DNA from: DAOUKH01 sp034421515
Lineage (GTDB): Bacteria > Chloroflexota > Dehalococcoidia > SHYB01
NCBI GenBank assembly: GCA_034421515.1
Contig: DAOUKH010000025.1
Span: 1-50,905 of the forward strand
Length of the DNA: 50,905 nucleotides
Direction of reading: 5' to 3'
Shown here: positions 31,043-40,783 of the stretch, piece by piece
How positions within the stretch are numbered: position 1 is the first letter of the stretch
Layout: each line of letters opens with the position of its first letter
Translations under genes and position numbers: made by a program
The notes under the pieces: model-generated
What the model was told of the DNA's origin: nothing
Database searches by the model: none
What the model saw: the letters and a program-made list of their open reading frames with translations, nothing else

Positions 31043-31840
31043 ATGGAGCTGCAAGGTCTCTCCGCGACGGTCACCGGCGCCGGACGCGGCATCGGGCGCG
31101 GCATCGCCCTCAAGCTGGCGGAGGCAGGCGCCGACGTCGTTATCGGCGACCTCGACCCCTCCAACGCCGAGTCCGTCGCAACCGAGATCCGCGCCCTCGG
31201 ACGCCGCTCCCTGGCCGTCGAGGCCGACGTTGGCGCCCGCGCCGGCGCCAACCAGCTCATCGCCGCCGCCAAAGCCGAGATGGGCAAGATCGACATCCTC
31301 GTCAACAACGCCGGCGTCGTCGGCGCGCCCGGCTGGCAGACCCGGTCCCAGCCCAGCGACGAAGACTGGGAGGCCGTCCTCCGAGTCAACCTCATGTCCA
31401 GGGTCTTCTGTTCCGAGGCCGTCGCCGACCACATGATCGAGCGCGGCTTCGGCAAGATCGTCAACATCGCCTCCATCGGCGGCATCCAGGGCAGCCCTAC
31501 CCTCACCCACTATTGCGTCAGCAAGGCCGCCGACATCAACTACACCCAGGGGCTCGCGCTCAAACTCGGCAGGTACGGCATCAACGTCAACGCCATTCTC
31601 CCCGGCCTTCTGATGACCGACATGATGAGCGGCATCTACGACATCGGCCGCGTCCGCGGCGAGACCCCAGAAGACCTCGGCGACGCCGAGATTTACAGCC
31701 GTGCCGTCTCGAGGGTGCCGATGGGCCGCGGCCAGACCCCGGAGGACATCGGCGACCTCGTCGTCTTCCTCTGCTCCGAGCGCGCCCGCAACATCCACGC
31801 CCAGTCGATCAACGTCGACGGCGGCTACCGCATCAGGTAG
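31043..31840 (+). CDS. Short-chain dehydrogenase/reductase
   Basis: 265 residues, classical SDR. NAD(P) loop TGAGRGIG near 12-19, Asp in GDLDPSNAES suggesting NAD preference, NNAG, the active-site Ser in IASIGGIQGS, and Y-CVSK (YxxxK) in HYCVSKAAD. The ATG at 31043 is preferred over the one at 31013 because AAGGAG lies 7 bases upstream; the longer form would add 10 residues. It is followed 5 bp later by an epimerase-like gene and then a MaoC-like dehydratase, so an acyl-CoA or lipid-type oxidoreductive path is plausible. Substrate unknown. Confidence 0.85.
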   Translation: MELQGLSATVTGAGRGIGRGIALKLAEAGADVVIGDLDPSNAESVATEIRALGRRSLAVEADVGARAGANQLIAAAKAEMGKIDILVNNAGVVGAPGWQTRSQPSDEDWEAVLRVNLMSRVFCSEAVADHMIERGFGKIVNIASIGGIQGSPTLTHYCVSKAADINYTQGLALKLGRYGINVNAILPGLLMTDMMSGIYDIGRVRGETPEDLGDAEIYSRAVSRVPMGRGQTPEDIGDLVVFLCSERARNIHAQSINVDGGYRIR

Positions 31841-31845
31841 GCGGC

Positions 31846-32745
31846 GTGAAGGTCGCGATCACCGGATCGAGCGGCCTCATCGGCGGCGCCCTCACCGCGT
31901 CCCTTTCCCAATCGGGCGTCGACGTCCTGCGGCTCGTCCGCGACCGGCAAGCCGTCGGCGATGGAGCCGCCTTCTGGGACCCGGCGAACGGCGAGCTCGA
32001 CCCCGCCGCGCTCACCAACGTGGACGCCGTCGTCCACCTCTCCGGCCTCAGCATCGCCGCGAAGCGCTGGTCGGCGGCGCGGAAGGCGGCCCTGCGCGCC
32101 GCGCGCATCGATTCCGGGAAACTCCTCGCCGAGACCGTCGCATCCATGGACAACCCGCCCCCGGTGCTCATCTCCGCCTCCGCTCTCGGCATCTACGGCC
32201 ACCGCGGCGACGCGGTGCTCGACGAGGAAAGTGGCAGGGGCGAAGGCTTTCTCGCCGACCTCACCGCCGCTTGGGAGGCCTCCTTCGAGCCCGCCAGGGC
32301 GAAGGGTCTCCGCGTCGCCTGCGCCCGCTTCGGCGTCGTGATCTCTCGAAGGAGCGATCCTCTCTCGCGGCTCGTCCCCCTCTTCCGCCTCGGTCTTGGC
32401 GGGCCGATCGGAAGCGGCCGCCAGTGGCTGAGCTGGGTCCACCTCGACGATGCGGTCAAATCGGTCCGCTTTGCCCTCGACAACCCCGCCGTCGACGGCG
32501 CGTTTAACGCCGTCGCCCCGAACCCCGTCACCAACGCCGAGTTCACCAAGGCTCTGGGGCAGGCGCTGCGGCGTCCCGCCCTCCTCCCCGCGCCGGCCTT
32601 CGCCGTCCGGCTCGCCTTTGGCCAAATGGCCGTCGAGACCATCCTCGCCGGCACACGGGTACTACCCAAGCGACTTGAAGCGCTCGGCTTCACCTTCGAC
32701 TACCCAACCATAGCGGAAGCCCTTAAGGCTGAGGCGGCTTCATGA
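31846..32745 (+). CDS. TIGR01777-type (YfcH) NAD-dependent epimerase-like protein
   Basis: 299 residues, extended SDR. VKVAITGSSGLIGGALTASL is the NAD-binding start, DAVVHLSGLSIAAKRWSAARKAALRAARIDSG and LISASALGIYGHRGDAVLDE are signature segments of the YfcH/SULA family, with WLSWVHLDDAV and C-terminal LPAPAFAVRLAFGQMAVE. Starts with GTG at 31846, 5 bp after the SDR stop. It overlaps the next gene by 4 bp. The reaction catalysed by this family is not established. Confidence 0.85.
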   Translation: MKVAITGSSGLIGGALTASLSQSGVDVLRLVRDRQAVGDGAAFWDPANGELDPAALTNVDAVVHLSGLSIAAKRWSAARKAALRAARIDSGKLLAETVASMDNPPPVLISASALGIYGHRGDAVLDEESGRGEGFLADLTAAWEASFEPARAKGLRVACARFGVVISRRSDPLSRLVPLFRLGLGGPIGSGRQWLSWVHLDDAVKSVRFALDNPAVDGAFNAVAPNPVTNAEFTKALGQALRRPALLPAPAFAVRLAFGQMAVETILAGTRVLPKRLEALGFTFDYPTIAEALKAEAAS

Positions 32746-33164
32746 CCGCGCTCCGCTCCCTCGATACCGTCAAGGTCGGCGACGAGCTCCCGCCGCTCAC
32801 CGTCACTCCCACCAACGTCTCCGTCTTCCTCTTCGGCGTTGCCTACTGGACACCACACCGCGTCCACTACGACAAGGAATGGGCGCGCTCCGAAGGGTAC
32901 GACGACGTCCTCGTCACCGGCCCCCTTATGACCGGCTACCTCGTCCGCATGCTCACCGCCTGGTCGGGCGACCCGGCGGCAGTCAAGCGGATCGCCCTCC
33001 GCAACCACGCCCCCGCATTCGCCGGCGACGAGCTCACCGTCCGTGGCACCGTAACGTCGGTCTCCTCGCGTGACGCGGGCGGCGAGGCGGTCATCGCCGT
33101 CTCCATCGTCAAGCACGGCGACGCCGAGGTCGTCTCCGGCGAGGCCGCGGTCGCGCTCGCCTAG
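32742..33164 (+). CDS. MaoC-like hot-dog dehydratase domain protein
   Basis: 140 residues of hot-dog fold resembling FAS1-like/mesaconyl-CoA hydratase C-terminal modules: TPTNVSVFLFGVAYWTPHRVHYDKEWARSEGYDDVLVTGPLM, where His in HRVHYD and the G-P-L helix follow the MaoC pattern, then LRNHAPAFAGDELTVRGTV. Such proteins hydrate enoyl-CoA thioesters. ATG overlaps the epimerase stop by 4 bp; third gene of the operon. Confidence 0.82.
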   Translation: MTALRSLDTVKVGDELPPLTVTPTNVSVFLFGVAYWTPHRVHYDKEWARSEGYDDVLVTGPLMTGYLVRMLTAWSGDPAAVKRIALRNHAPAFAGDELTVRGTVTSVSSRDAGGEAVIAVSIVKHGDAEVVSGEAAVALA

Positions 33165-33174
33165 GGCCTCGATG

Positions 33175-33203
33175 TTGCGCCCCTCTTCAGGTGGTTTCAT
33201 AAT
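33175..33203 (+). promoter_or_regulatory. Promoter of the FIST/SagB pair
   Basis: TTGCGC at 33175-33180, 17 bp, CATAAT at 33198-33203. A small CCCGC/GCGGG hairpin lies in the leader before the ATG at 33243. Confidence 0.5.
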
Positions 33204-33242
33204 GCGTTTGTCCCGCTTTCCGGCGGGTCGAGGCAATTCTCG

Positions 33243-34430
<1,188 letters not shown>

Positions 34431-34452
34431 ACGCGGCGGGAGCGCGACCCTC

Positions 34453-36015
34453 TTGGCCCCTCCTACTGATGACGGCCCGTCGGACCGCGCCGGTCAGACG
34501 GCCCTCGACTATCACGCCGCCACCAAGCATTCCCCCATCAGCATCCGCACCAACCGGCACTTCCTCGACTTCCCGAACCAGCCCATGCCGTTCAAGGTCT
34601 ACGAAGGCCTGGACCCCATCGAGCTGCCCCGCGGCCTCTACCCCTCCACCATCCCCGCCCTCGACGCCATCTCCGGCGGCGCTTCAGGAGCGGACCGCGC
34701 CCCTAACCTCGCCGACCTCGCCAAGCTGTGCTACTACTCCGCCGGCATCACCAAGAGCTATGACCACGGCAACCACAAGCTCTACTTCCGCGCCGCCGCC
34801 TGCACCGGCGCGCTCTACCACGTCGACATCTATCTCGTCTGCGGCGACGTCGAGGGGCTGGAGGCCGGCGTCTACCACTTCGGCGTCCACGACTTCGCCC
34901 TCCGGCGGCTGCGCTCGGGCGACTACCGCGCCGCCGTGATCGAGGCGTCCGGACACCATCCCTGGGTCGCCGATGCGCCCGCTACGTTGGTCTTGGCCAG
35001 CACCTACTGGCGCAACTCTTGGAAGTACCAGTCGCGGGCCTACCGGCACGTGGGCTGGGACAGCGGCACCATGCTGGCGAATCTGCTCGCCGTCGCCTCG
35101 GCGTCGGAGCTGCACGCCGGCGTCGTCATGGGGTTCGCCGACCAACGCATCGAAGCCCTGCTCGGACTCGACCCCCAGTGGGAAGGGGCCGCGGCCCTAA
35201 TCCCCGTCGGCCAAGGCGCGGCCCCTCCCTCGACTACGCCCGAGATGCCGCCGCTCGACCTGAAGACCGCGCCGCTCTCCCGCACGATGGTCGACTACCC
35301 CAAGATCCGTGAGCTGCACGCCGCCTCCACGCTGGCGACGTCCCAAGACGCCGCCGCTTGGCGGGGCGACCCGCCGCCTCGCGACGATCCTCCCCCGTCG
35401 CGTCCCACGGTGCCGCTCAAGTCGTTCCCCGGGCCCGCCGGCGGCCAGGAGCAACCGCAAATCATCGAGGGAATCATCCAGCGGCGCGGCTCGCCGCGCG
35501 TCTTCGCCCATGAGCCAATTACGTTCGAGCAGCTTTCCGTATGCTTGGCGTCCGCGGACGCGCCGCTCGCCGCCGACTTCCTCGGCGACGCGGCGAGGCC
35601 GGTCAACGAGATGTACGTCATCGCCAACGACGTCGAGGGGCTGGACTCAGGGGTCTACCACTACCGCCGCCAGGACCATGCCTTGGAGCCGCTCATGCTC
35701 GGCGACTTCCGCGATCAGGCCGGTTTCCTCGGCCTCGAGCAGGCCCTGCCCAAGGACGCCGCGGCGGACGTCTTCTTCACCGTCGACCTCGAACGGCTCG
35801 TCGACAGGTTCGGCGACCGCGCCTACCGCGCCGCCCAGCTTGAGGCGGGACTCATGGGCGGCAGGCTCTACCTAGCGGCGTACGCCCAGGGATTCGGCGC
35901 GTCCGGTCTCACCTTCTTCGACGACGAGACCATCGACTTCCTCTCGCCGCACGCGGCGGGCAAGAGCGTCATGTTCCTCGTAGCCCTAGGAAAGCGGGCC
36001 AAACGCCGGGCCTAA
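34453..36015 (+). CDS. Tandem SagB-type (nitroreductase-fold) oxidoreductase
   Basis: About 520 residues with two SagB/nitroreductase modules. First module (about 75-260): DLAKLCYYSAGITK, AAACTGALYHVDIYLVCGDVEGLEAGVYHF, KYQSRAYRHVGWDSGTMLANL. A Pro-rich linker follows, then the second module (about 335-520): QRRGSPRVFAHEPI, NEMYVIANDVEGLDSGVYHYR, DRAYRAAQLEAGLMGGRLYLAA. SagB proteins use FMN, and in azole-peptide clusters oxidise heterocycles; no YcaO or precursor is seen here. TTG at 34453 behind GGGAG is the likely start as no ATG/GTG is well placed. Its stop shares CTAA with the convergent lipoprotein. Confidence 0.82.
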   Translation: MAPPTDDGPSDRAGQTALDYHAATKHSPISIRTNRHFLDFPNQPMPFKVYEGLDPIELPRGLYPSTIPALDAISGGASGADRAPNLADLAKLCYYSAGITKSYDHGNHKLYFRAAACTGALYHVDIYLVCGDVEGLEAGVYHFGVHDFALRRLRSGDYRAAVIEASGHHPWVADAPATLVLASTYWRNSWKYQSRAYRHVGWDSGTMLANLLAVASASELHAGVVMGFADQRIEALLGLDPQWEGAAALIPVGQGAAPPSTTPEMPPLDLKTAPLSRTMVDYPKIRELHAASTLATSQDAAAWRGDPPPRDDPPPSRPTVPLKSFPGPAGGQEQPQIIEGIIQRRGSPRVFAHEPITFEQLSVCLASADAPLAADFLGDAARPVNEMYVIANDVEGLDSGVYHYRRQDHALEPLMLGDFRDQAGFLGLEQALPKDAAADVFFTVDLERLVDRFGDRAYRAAQLEAGLMGGRLYLAAYAQGFGASGLTFFDDETIDFLSPHAAGKSVMFLVALGKRAKRRA

Positions 36016-36761
36016 CACCCGTACTGGTCGAGGATGGCGACGATCTCCTCGGACAGCCCCGCTCTCGCTTCCACCTCCAAGAGGAGCGCGGCTGCGAAGT
36101 CCGGGCCGAAGAACCCGCCCATCTCCTCTTGAATCGCCTGATTGATCAGGATCTCCTTCTCCTCGTCGGTCTTAGTCGCGTCAAGGCCGATCTGGAGGAG
36201 CCGGGGGAACATGCCCTCGACGAGGGCCAGGAAGTCTTCGAGGAACAACGCGTCGGCGGGGCGCAACTCCGCCGCGGCGCGCAGGGCTTCCAGTTGGCGT
36301 ACCCGGGCGTTGTGGTAGGCCGGAAGGTCCGGCGGTGGGACCAAGGTGCCAAAGGCTTGCACGCCTCCGGCGGCCAAGTCTCCCAGAGCTCCCCAGGTAA
36401 GCGGGCCGAGCTGCTCAAGGGCGCTCGGGTCGCCGCCGAAGTCTCCAAGTTGGTTGAAGACCTGCACCGCGGTGATCGACCCGCACGCCTGCGCATACGC
36501 TGCGACCTCCGGCCCGATGGGCGGAGTCGGCGTGGGCGGAGGCGGTGTGTACGTCGGTACCGGCGTGTACGTCGGCACCGGTGTGTACGTCGGTTCCGGG
36601 GTGTACGTCGGCCCCGGCGTGGGCGGCGGCTTTGGTGTCGGCGTCGCCGTGGGCGGCGGCGGAGTCGGGGTCGGAGTCGGCGTGGGCTCCGCCCCGGAGC
36701 ACGCCGCGACGACCAGCGCCGCCGCAACGGCAATGCTTATCCAGGTGACGCGTTTCAACAT
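36012..36761 (-). CDS. Lipoprotein with Pro/Thr linker, paralogue A
   Basis: 249 residues. Signal peptide with lipobox VVAACSG (Cys21), a linker of TPTP and TYTPVP units (about 25-80), then a helical domain of about 165 residues ending in a Cys. Shared with the neighbour (36765-37595): YAxxC, GxLTWGxLxxLxxGGVQxF, PPPxLxxYHxAR, LFxxDFLxxxxxxFPxLxxIxLD and KTDExKE. I do not recognise this domain. It starts 3 bp after the paralogue's stop, so they form an operon from a duplication. Likely extracytoplasmic and membrane-anchored. Confidence 0.78.
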   Translation of the reverse strand: MLKRVTWISIAVAAALVVAACSGAEPTPTPTPTPPPPTATPTPKPPPTPGPTYTPEPTYTPVPTYTPVPTYTPPPPTPTPPIGPEVAAYAQACGSITAVQVFNQLGDFGGDPSALEQLGPLTWGALGDLAAGGVQAFGTLVPPPDLPAYHNARVRQLEALRAAAELRPADALFLEDFLALVEGMFPRLLQIGLDATKTDEEKEILINQAIQEEMGGFFGPDFAAALLLEVEARAGLSEEIVAILDQYGC

Positions 36762-36764
36762 GGC

Positions 36765-37595
36765 TTAGACGCTGAAGCAATCATAGCGTTCCAGGATGGC
36801 GCGCGTCTCCTCGGGGAGCGCTTCCCACGCCGCCGACTCGGCCGCGCCCGTCTCGGCCCACTCCGGACCGAAGAACTCGCTGAGTTTCTCCGTGGCTATC
36901 TCCTGAATCTCCTCTTCCTTCTGCTCATCGGTCTTGTTCGGGTCGAGGCTGATCTCGATGAGCTGCGGGAAGATCTCCTGGATCACCACCAGGAAGTCCT
37001 GGATGAACAGTCCGTTGCTGGGGCGCGACAGGGCCGAATCGCGGAAGGCCTTGAAGGTGTTCAGCCGGGCGTCATGGTATTCCTGCAGCTCCGGCGGCGG
37101 CATCAGTTGGCTGAAGGTCTGCACGCCACCGTCAAGAAGCTCCGCGAGCCGTCCCCAAGTAAGGGTGCCCGTCGGATCGAGCGTGATGGGGTCGCCCTCA
37201 AACGTACTCAGCTGTGTCATGAACTGGACCGCGAGGTCCATCTGGCACTGCTTCGCGTACGCCTCGACCGGCGAATCTTCGGTCGCCGGAGGGGCCGTCG
37301 CCACGGGCACCGCCGTGGCCGCCGGTGCGGGCGGCTCCGTGGCCGCTGCTGGAGCCGGCGTCTCAGTCGGCGGGACCGGTGTGGCCGTCGGGGGGACCGG
37401 TGTGTTCGTCGGTGGGACCGGTGTGGCCGTCGGCGGCACCGGTGTGGCCGTCGGCGGGACCGGCGTGGCCGTTGGCGGCACGGGCGTGTTCGTCGGCGGC
37501 ACCGGCGTGGCCGTGGGGTCTTCGCCGGCACACGCGGCGACCGCCAAGACCGCGGCGAGGGCGGCGCCCATCAGTGTGGTTCGCTTCAACATCAT
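36765..37595 (-). CDS. Lipoprotein with heptad Pro/Thr repeats, paralogue B
   Basis: 276 residues. Lipobox AVAACAG (Cys22), seven perfect T-x-T-P-V-P-P heptads at residues 28-76, an Ala/Pro stretch, then the same helical domain as its downstream partner with a C-terminal YDCFSV. The domain keeps the two Cys (one near the start in KQC, one at the end), which could form a disulfide across the domain. Length and order match paralogue A except for the linker. Function unknown; surface exposure is inferred. Confidence 0.78.
   Translation of the reverse strand: MMLKRTTLMGAALAAVLAVAACAGEDPTATPVPPTNTPVPPTATPVPPTATPVPPTATPVPPTNTPVPPTATPVPPTETPAPAAATEPPAPAATAVPVATAPPATEDSPVEAYAKQCQMDLAVQFMTQLSTFEGDPITLDPTGTLTWGRLAELLDGGVQTFSQLMPPPELQEYHDARLNTFKAFRDSALSRPSNGLFIQDFLVVIQEIFPQLIEISLDPNKTDEQKEEEIQEIATEKLSEFFGPEWAETGAAESAAWEALPEETRAILERYDCFSV
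37368..37514 (-). repeat. 21-bp coding minisatellite (TxTPVPP heptads)
   Basis: Seven 21-bp units in frame within the lipoprotein gene, each coding T-(A/N)-T-P-V-P-P, followed by an eighth degenerate unit. Third-position differences exist between units but the frame is constant. Confidence 0.85.
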
Positions 37596-37700
37596 CCCGC
37601 CTCCTTACGCGGTTCCTACCGCGTACCGCTCCCGTACCTCAGTCTCACCCACTCTTTCGGTACTACGCTGTTTCGCCCTGCACAGGTTCCGTCGTCTCCC

Positions 37701-39098
37701 CTACGCGCTCGGCTTGGTCATGGAGATTGGGTCGAGTATCCGTGCGAGGTCGTCGGCAGTCAGGTCGGTCTGTTCCTGGGCGACTTCGGCGATGGTGCGC
37801 CCCGACTTCGCGGCGTCTTTGGCGATCGCGGCGGCCTTGTCGTAGCCGACGACCGGCGCGAGGGCCGTGGCCAGCATCAGACCACGCTCCACCGAGTCCG
37901 GCCCCTGGCTGGTCGCCTCGAGGCCGTCGACGCACTGCGTCGCGAAGTTCGACGACCCCGCCGCGAGCAGGTCGATGCTCTGCAGCAGATTGTGAGCGGC
38001 GACCGGCATCATCGTGTTCAACTCGAAGAAGCTCCACTCGCCGCTCTGCGTCACCGCCGTGTCGTTGCCGATCACTTGGGCGCAGACCTGGATCAGCGAC
38101 TCCGCGATCACCGGGTTCACCTTGCCGGGCATGATCGAGCTTCCCGGCTGCACCTCCGGCAGCGCGAGCTCGCCGATGCCGGCGCGCGGCCCCGAACCGA
38201 GGAACCGTACGTCGTTGGCGATCTTCAGCAAGCTCACCCCCACTGTGCGAAGGCAACCGCTGGCCTGCACGACGCCGTCGAGCGTCGCCTGCGCCTGAAA
38301 GTGGCTGTCGGTCTCCCGTATCTCGACGCCCGCGGCGGCGGAGACCTTGGCGCACGTACGGCTCGCAAACTCGGGGTGGGTGTTCACCCCACTGCCCACG
38401 GCCGTCCCGCCCAACGCCACTTCGCGGAGGTCGGCTCGCGCCGCGTCGAGCCGGCGCAGCCCCCGCTCGACCTGCCCCGCGTAGCCGTCGAATTCCTGCC
38501 CCAACGTAACCGGCGTTGCGTCCTGGAGGTGTGTCCGGCCCGTCTTGACGATGCCCGTGAACTCATCGCTCTTTTTCCGCAACGACGCGTGCAACTGCTC
38601 CAACGCCGGAGCGAGCCGCTCTTCGATTGCCATCAACGCCGCAAGGTGTATCGCTGTCGGAATGATGTCGTTCGATGACTGTCCCAGGTTCACGTGGTCG
38701 TTGGGATGCGCCGCCTTCGAGCCGCGCCCCTCGCCGAGCAGCTCCCCGGCGCGGTTTGCGATCACCTCGTTGGCGTTCATGTTCGTCGACGTGCCCGACC
38801 CCGTCTGGAAGATATCGACCACGAAATGCTCGTCGAGCTTGCCCTCCGCCACCTCATCCGCCGCCGCCGCGATCGCGCCAGCGATCTTCGCGTCGAGCAG
38901 GCCCAGGTCGCGGTTCGTTTCGGCGGCGCAGCGCTTGATCAGCCCAAGCGCCCTGATGAACGAACGCGGAAAGCGCAGGTCGGAGATGGGGAAGTTCAGC
39001 ACTGCCCGCATCGTCGAGGCGCCGTAGTACGCCGCCTCGGGGACCTCCATAGGGCCCATCGTGTCCCGCTCGATGCGCGTGCCGTTGCTCGAAGCCAC
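37701..39098 (-). CDS. fumC: Fumarate hydratase class II
   Basis: Converts fumarate and malate in the TCA cycle. 465 residues from the GTG at 39098, which has GGAGG 5 bases before it; the frame runs further upstream through repeat sequence, which is not coding. Landmarks: GSGTSTNMNANEVIANRAGE, HPNDHVNLGQSSND, TGRTHLQDATPVTLGQEF and the active-site loop GSSIMPGKVNP. Aspartase shares this fold, but the substrate-loop pattern and the N-terminal TRIERDTMGPMEVP favour fumarase. Confidence 0.92.
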   Translation of the reverse strand: MASSNGTRIERDTMGPMEVPEAAYYGASTMRAVLNFPISDLRFPRSFIRALGLIKRCAAETNRDLGLLDAKIAGAIAAAADEVAEGKLDEHFVVDIFQTGSGTSTNMNANEVIANRAGELLGEGRGSKAAHPNDHVNLGQSSNDIIPTAIHLAALMAIEERLAPALEQLHASLRKKSDEFTGIVKTGRTHLQDATPVTLGQEFDGYAGQVERGLRRLDAARADLREVALGGTAVGSGVNTHPEFASRTCAKVSAAAGVEIRETDSHFQAQATLDGVVQASGCLRTVGVSLLKIANDVRFLGSGPRAGIGELALPEVQPGSSIMPGKVNPVIAESLIQVCAQVIGNDTAVTQSGEWSFFELNTMMPVAAHNLLQSIDLLAAGSSNFATQCVDGLEATSQGPDSVERGLMLATALAPVVGYDKAAAIAKDAAKSGRTIAEVAQEQTDLTADDLARILDPISMTKPSA

Positions 39099-39115
39099 CA
39101 ATTCCTCCGGCAACC

Positions 39116-39121
39116 AGTATA
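39116..39121 (-). promoter_or_regulatory. -10 element of fumC
   Basis: TATACT on the minus strand, 17 bases before the GTG, leaving just enough leader for the GGAGG site. Confidence 0.5.
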
Positions 39122-39245
39122 CCCGACGCCCATATACCCCATACGCCAGCCTCACCCTCCCTTGCCCCCCTCCCTTGCGGATAAATGCGGCCTCCCATAA
39201 GGAGGCTTCGCGAATCACCCTTGAACCTCTGCTCCTCTGGGCCGT

Positions 39246-39314
39246 CCCCTCAAGCCTCTCCCCCTCTGGGGGGGATTTGAGAGAGGGCACGCGCCGTCAG
39301 GCGCGTCGGAGGGG
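39246..39314 (+). repeat. Dispersed hairpin repeat, family 1, copy 3
   Basis: CCCCTC...GGAGGGG outer arms around CTCTCCCCCTC/GGGGGG, TTGAGAGAGGGCACGCGCCG and GGCGCG. Sits in the 381-bp region 39099-39479 upstream of fumC. Confidence 0.8.
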
Positions 39315-39327
39315 TGAGGCCGGGAGG

Positions 39328-39395
39328 TCTTACCTTTTCTCCCCACGGGGCAGATTGAGATGAGGGGCCCCTTCACAACCACTGGCGGTCATCGA
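39328..39395 (+). repeat. Dispersed repeat, family 2, copy 2
   Basis: Contains TTTTCTCCCCACGGGG, then AGATTGAGATGAGGGGCC, TTCACAACCACTGG and GTCATCGAGGCCCG. Directly follows the family 1 copy; the partial match at 42726 (CTTCTCCCCACGG) is probably the same family. Confidence 0.65.
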
Positions 39396-39420
39396 GGCCC
39401 GACACCCACACCAAGAAAAG

Positions 39421-39450
39421 AGGCCACGCTCCCAGGAGAGCGTGGCCTCT
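39421..39450 (-). terminator. Intrinsic terminator of the amidohydrolase gene
   Basis: Perfect 12-bp stem GAGGCCACGCTC/GAGCGTGGCCTC with a 6-base loop. On the minus strand it is followed by TTTTCTTGG, so it should end transcription from 40619. Confidence 0.8.
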
Positions 39451-39479
39451 TGATCAGACCCTACGTGAGCCGGGTAGGC

Positions 39480-40619
39480 CTACTCGTCGTCCTCGAGCCC
39501 GTACAGGTTCATCGCGTTGCCGCACGTCATGGCGTACTTCTCGTCCGCGGGTATCCCGTCGAACATCTCCGCGATCACCTTCCGGCTGTACGGCCAGTCG
39601 TTGCCGTGGTGCGGGTAGTCGTTCGACCACATGATGTTGCCCACACCGATGTCCTCGCGGTTCTTCACGGCGAAGCGGTCGATGATGAAGGTCACCAGCC
39701 AGTTGCGGCGGAAGTACTCGCTGGGGAGCATCTTCAAGTTGCACCCTGTCATCGAGCGGTTCCGCCAGTAGCGGTCGTCCCACCATGCCAGCACGGCGGG
39801 AATCCATCCCGCCTGCACCTCGACGCCGACCATCTTGAGCGTCGGATAGCGGTCGAAGATGCCCTGGTGGATGATGTCCGACATCGTCTGTGGGAAGCTC
39901 CCGAACGGCATCCCGCCGAGCATCGTGTTCAGGTTCTCCGAAGCCGCCGCCGCGGCGATGGCCGCCTCCTTGGCGTCGCGCTTCCCGCCCCCGATGTTGA
40001 TGTGGATGTGCACCGGCATCTCAAGGCTCTCCGCCTCGGCCCAGAACACCTCTTCGTCCGGGCCCAGCGTCGGACTGCCGCTCGGCCAGTGCGTCAGGAT
40101 GACACCCCGGTAGCCGGACTTCTTCGCGTTCTTCAACTCGGCCAGGCTGTTCTCGATCCCCAGGTTCGGCATCTGGTACATCGGGATCAGCCGGCGGTGA
40201 TCGGCGGCGGCGAACTCGTTGAGGATCCAGTCGTTATAGGCGGCGACGCCGGCCTTGTGGAACTCGTCGTCGTCCGAGCCCGTGAAGTACGTCATCATCC
40301 GCTGCGAGGGATAGAGCACCTCAGCGTCGACGCCGTCGAAGATCATCTCCTCGACACGGGCCTGCCCGTCGAAGCACCCCTTGTTGATCGTCTCGTAGGT
40401 CGAGCCGTACCAGTGCATCTCTTCGTACTTCTGGCCGGCGGTCGTGACCATGCCGATCGCCGCCGGGGCCACGTCGGGGAAGAACTCCCAGGCGTCGCCG
40501 CCCTTGGGGTCCTTCACCACGCGGGGCGCCCGGTCGTGGAATTTCTTCGGCAGATACCGCAGCCACATGTCGGGGGGCTCGATGGTGTGCCCATCCGAGT
40601 TGATCACCTTGTATTTCAT
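39480..40619 (-). CDS. Amidohydrolase (PF04909-type TIM-barrel hydrolase)
   Basis: 379 residues of the amidohydrolase-2 family. Metal-site residues: SDGH at 8-11 (shortened version of the HxH start), THWPSG and HIHINIGGG in the barrel, and the terminal SNDYPHHGNDWPYS with the conserved Asp. Related enzymes include decarboxylases and hydrolases of aromatic or cyclic acids. ATG at 40619 with GGAGGCAAGG upstream; two earlier starts lie in the promoter region. It is transcribed divergently from an acyl-CoA dehydrogenase. Its terminator follows the stop. Confidence 0.87.
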   Translation of the reverse strand: MKYKVINSDGHTIEPPDMWLRYLPKKFHDRAPRVVKDPKGGDAWEFFPDVAPAAIGMVTTAGQKYEEMHWYGSTYETINKGCFDGQARVEEMIFDGVDAEVLYPSQRMMTYFTGSDDDEFHKAGVAAYNDWILNEFAAADHRRLIPMYQMPNLGIENSLAELKNAKKSGYRGVILTHWPSGSPTLGPDEEVFWAEAESLEMPVHIHINIGGGKRDAKEAAIAAAAASENLNTMLGGMPFGSFPQTMSDIIHQGIFDRYPTLKMVGVEVQAGWIPAVLAWWDDRYWRNRSMTGCNLKMLPSEYFRRNWLVTFIIDRFAVKNREDIGVGNIMWSNDYPHHGNDWPYSRKVIAEMFDGIPADEKYAMTCGNAMNLYGLEDDE

Positions 40620-40681
40620 GCCTTGCCTCCGTTGGCCCGCCACCTGTAGGCGGTGCGCGTTCATCCCGCGTATCAACGGGG

Positions 40682-40690
40682 AGAATAGCA
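40682..40690 (-). promoter_or_regulatory. Extended -10 of the amidohydrolase
   Basis: TGC-TATTCT on the minus strand, 62 bases before the ATG at 40619. Back-to-back with the promoter at 40704. Confidence 0.5.
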
Positions 40691-40703
40691 TATCCGCCGG
40701 GGT

Positions 40704-40733
40704 TTGACGCTATTTCCGGCTCGTTGCTACACT
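40704..40733 (+). promoter_or_regulatory. Promoter of the acyl-CoA dehydrogenase
   Basis: TTGACG, 18-bp spacer, TACACT with the extended TGC in front. It is the best full -35/-10 pair in the window, 50 bases before the ATG. Confidence 0.65.
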
Positions 40734-40783
40734 CGATCTCCCGCGCCAACTGCGGCCTTGCTTCCCATCGCCCGGGAGCCTCC

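Noticed and set aside
33204..33242. Attenuator hairpin in the FIST leader
   Set aside because: The CCCGC/GCGGG stem is only 5 bp and lacks a T-run or an alternative pairing.
37701..39290. Longer fumarase with 64 extra N-terminal residues
   Set aside because: The extension is encoded by intergenic sequence containing the promoter and part of a repeat; the GTG at 39098 with GGAGG matches family N termini.
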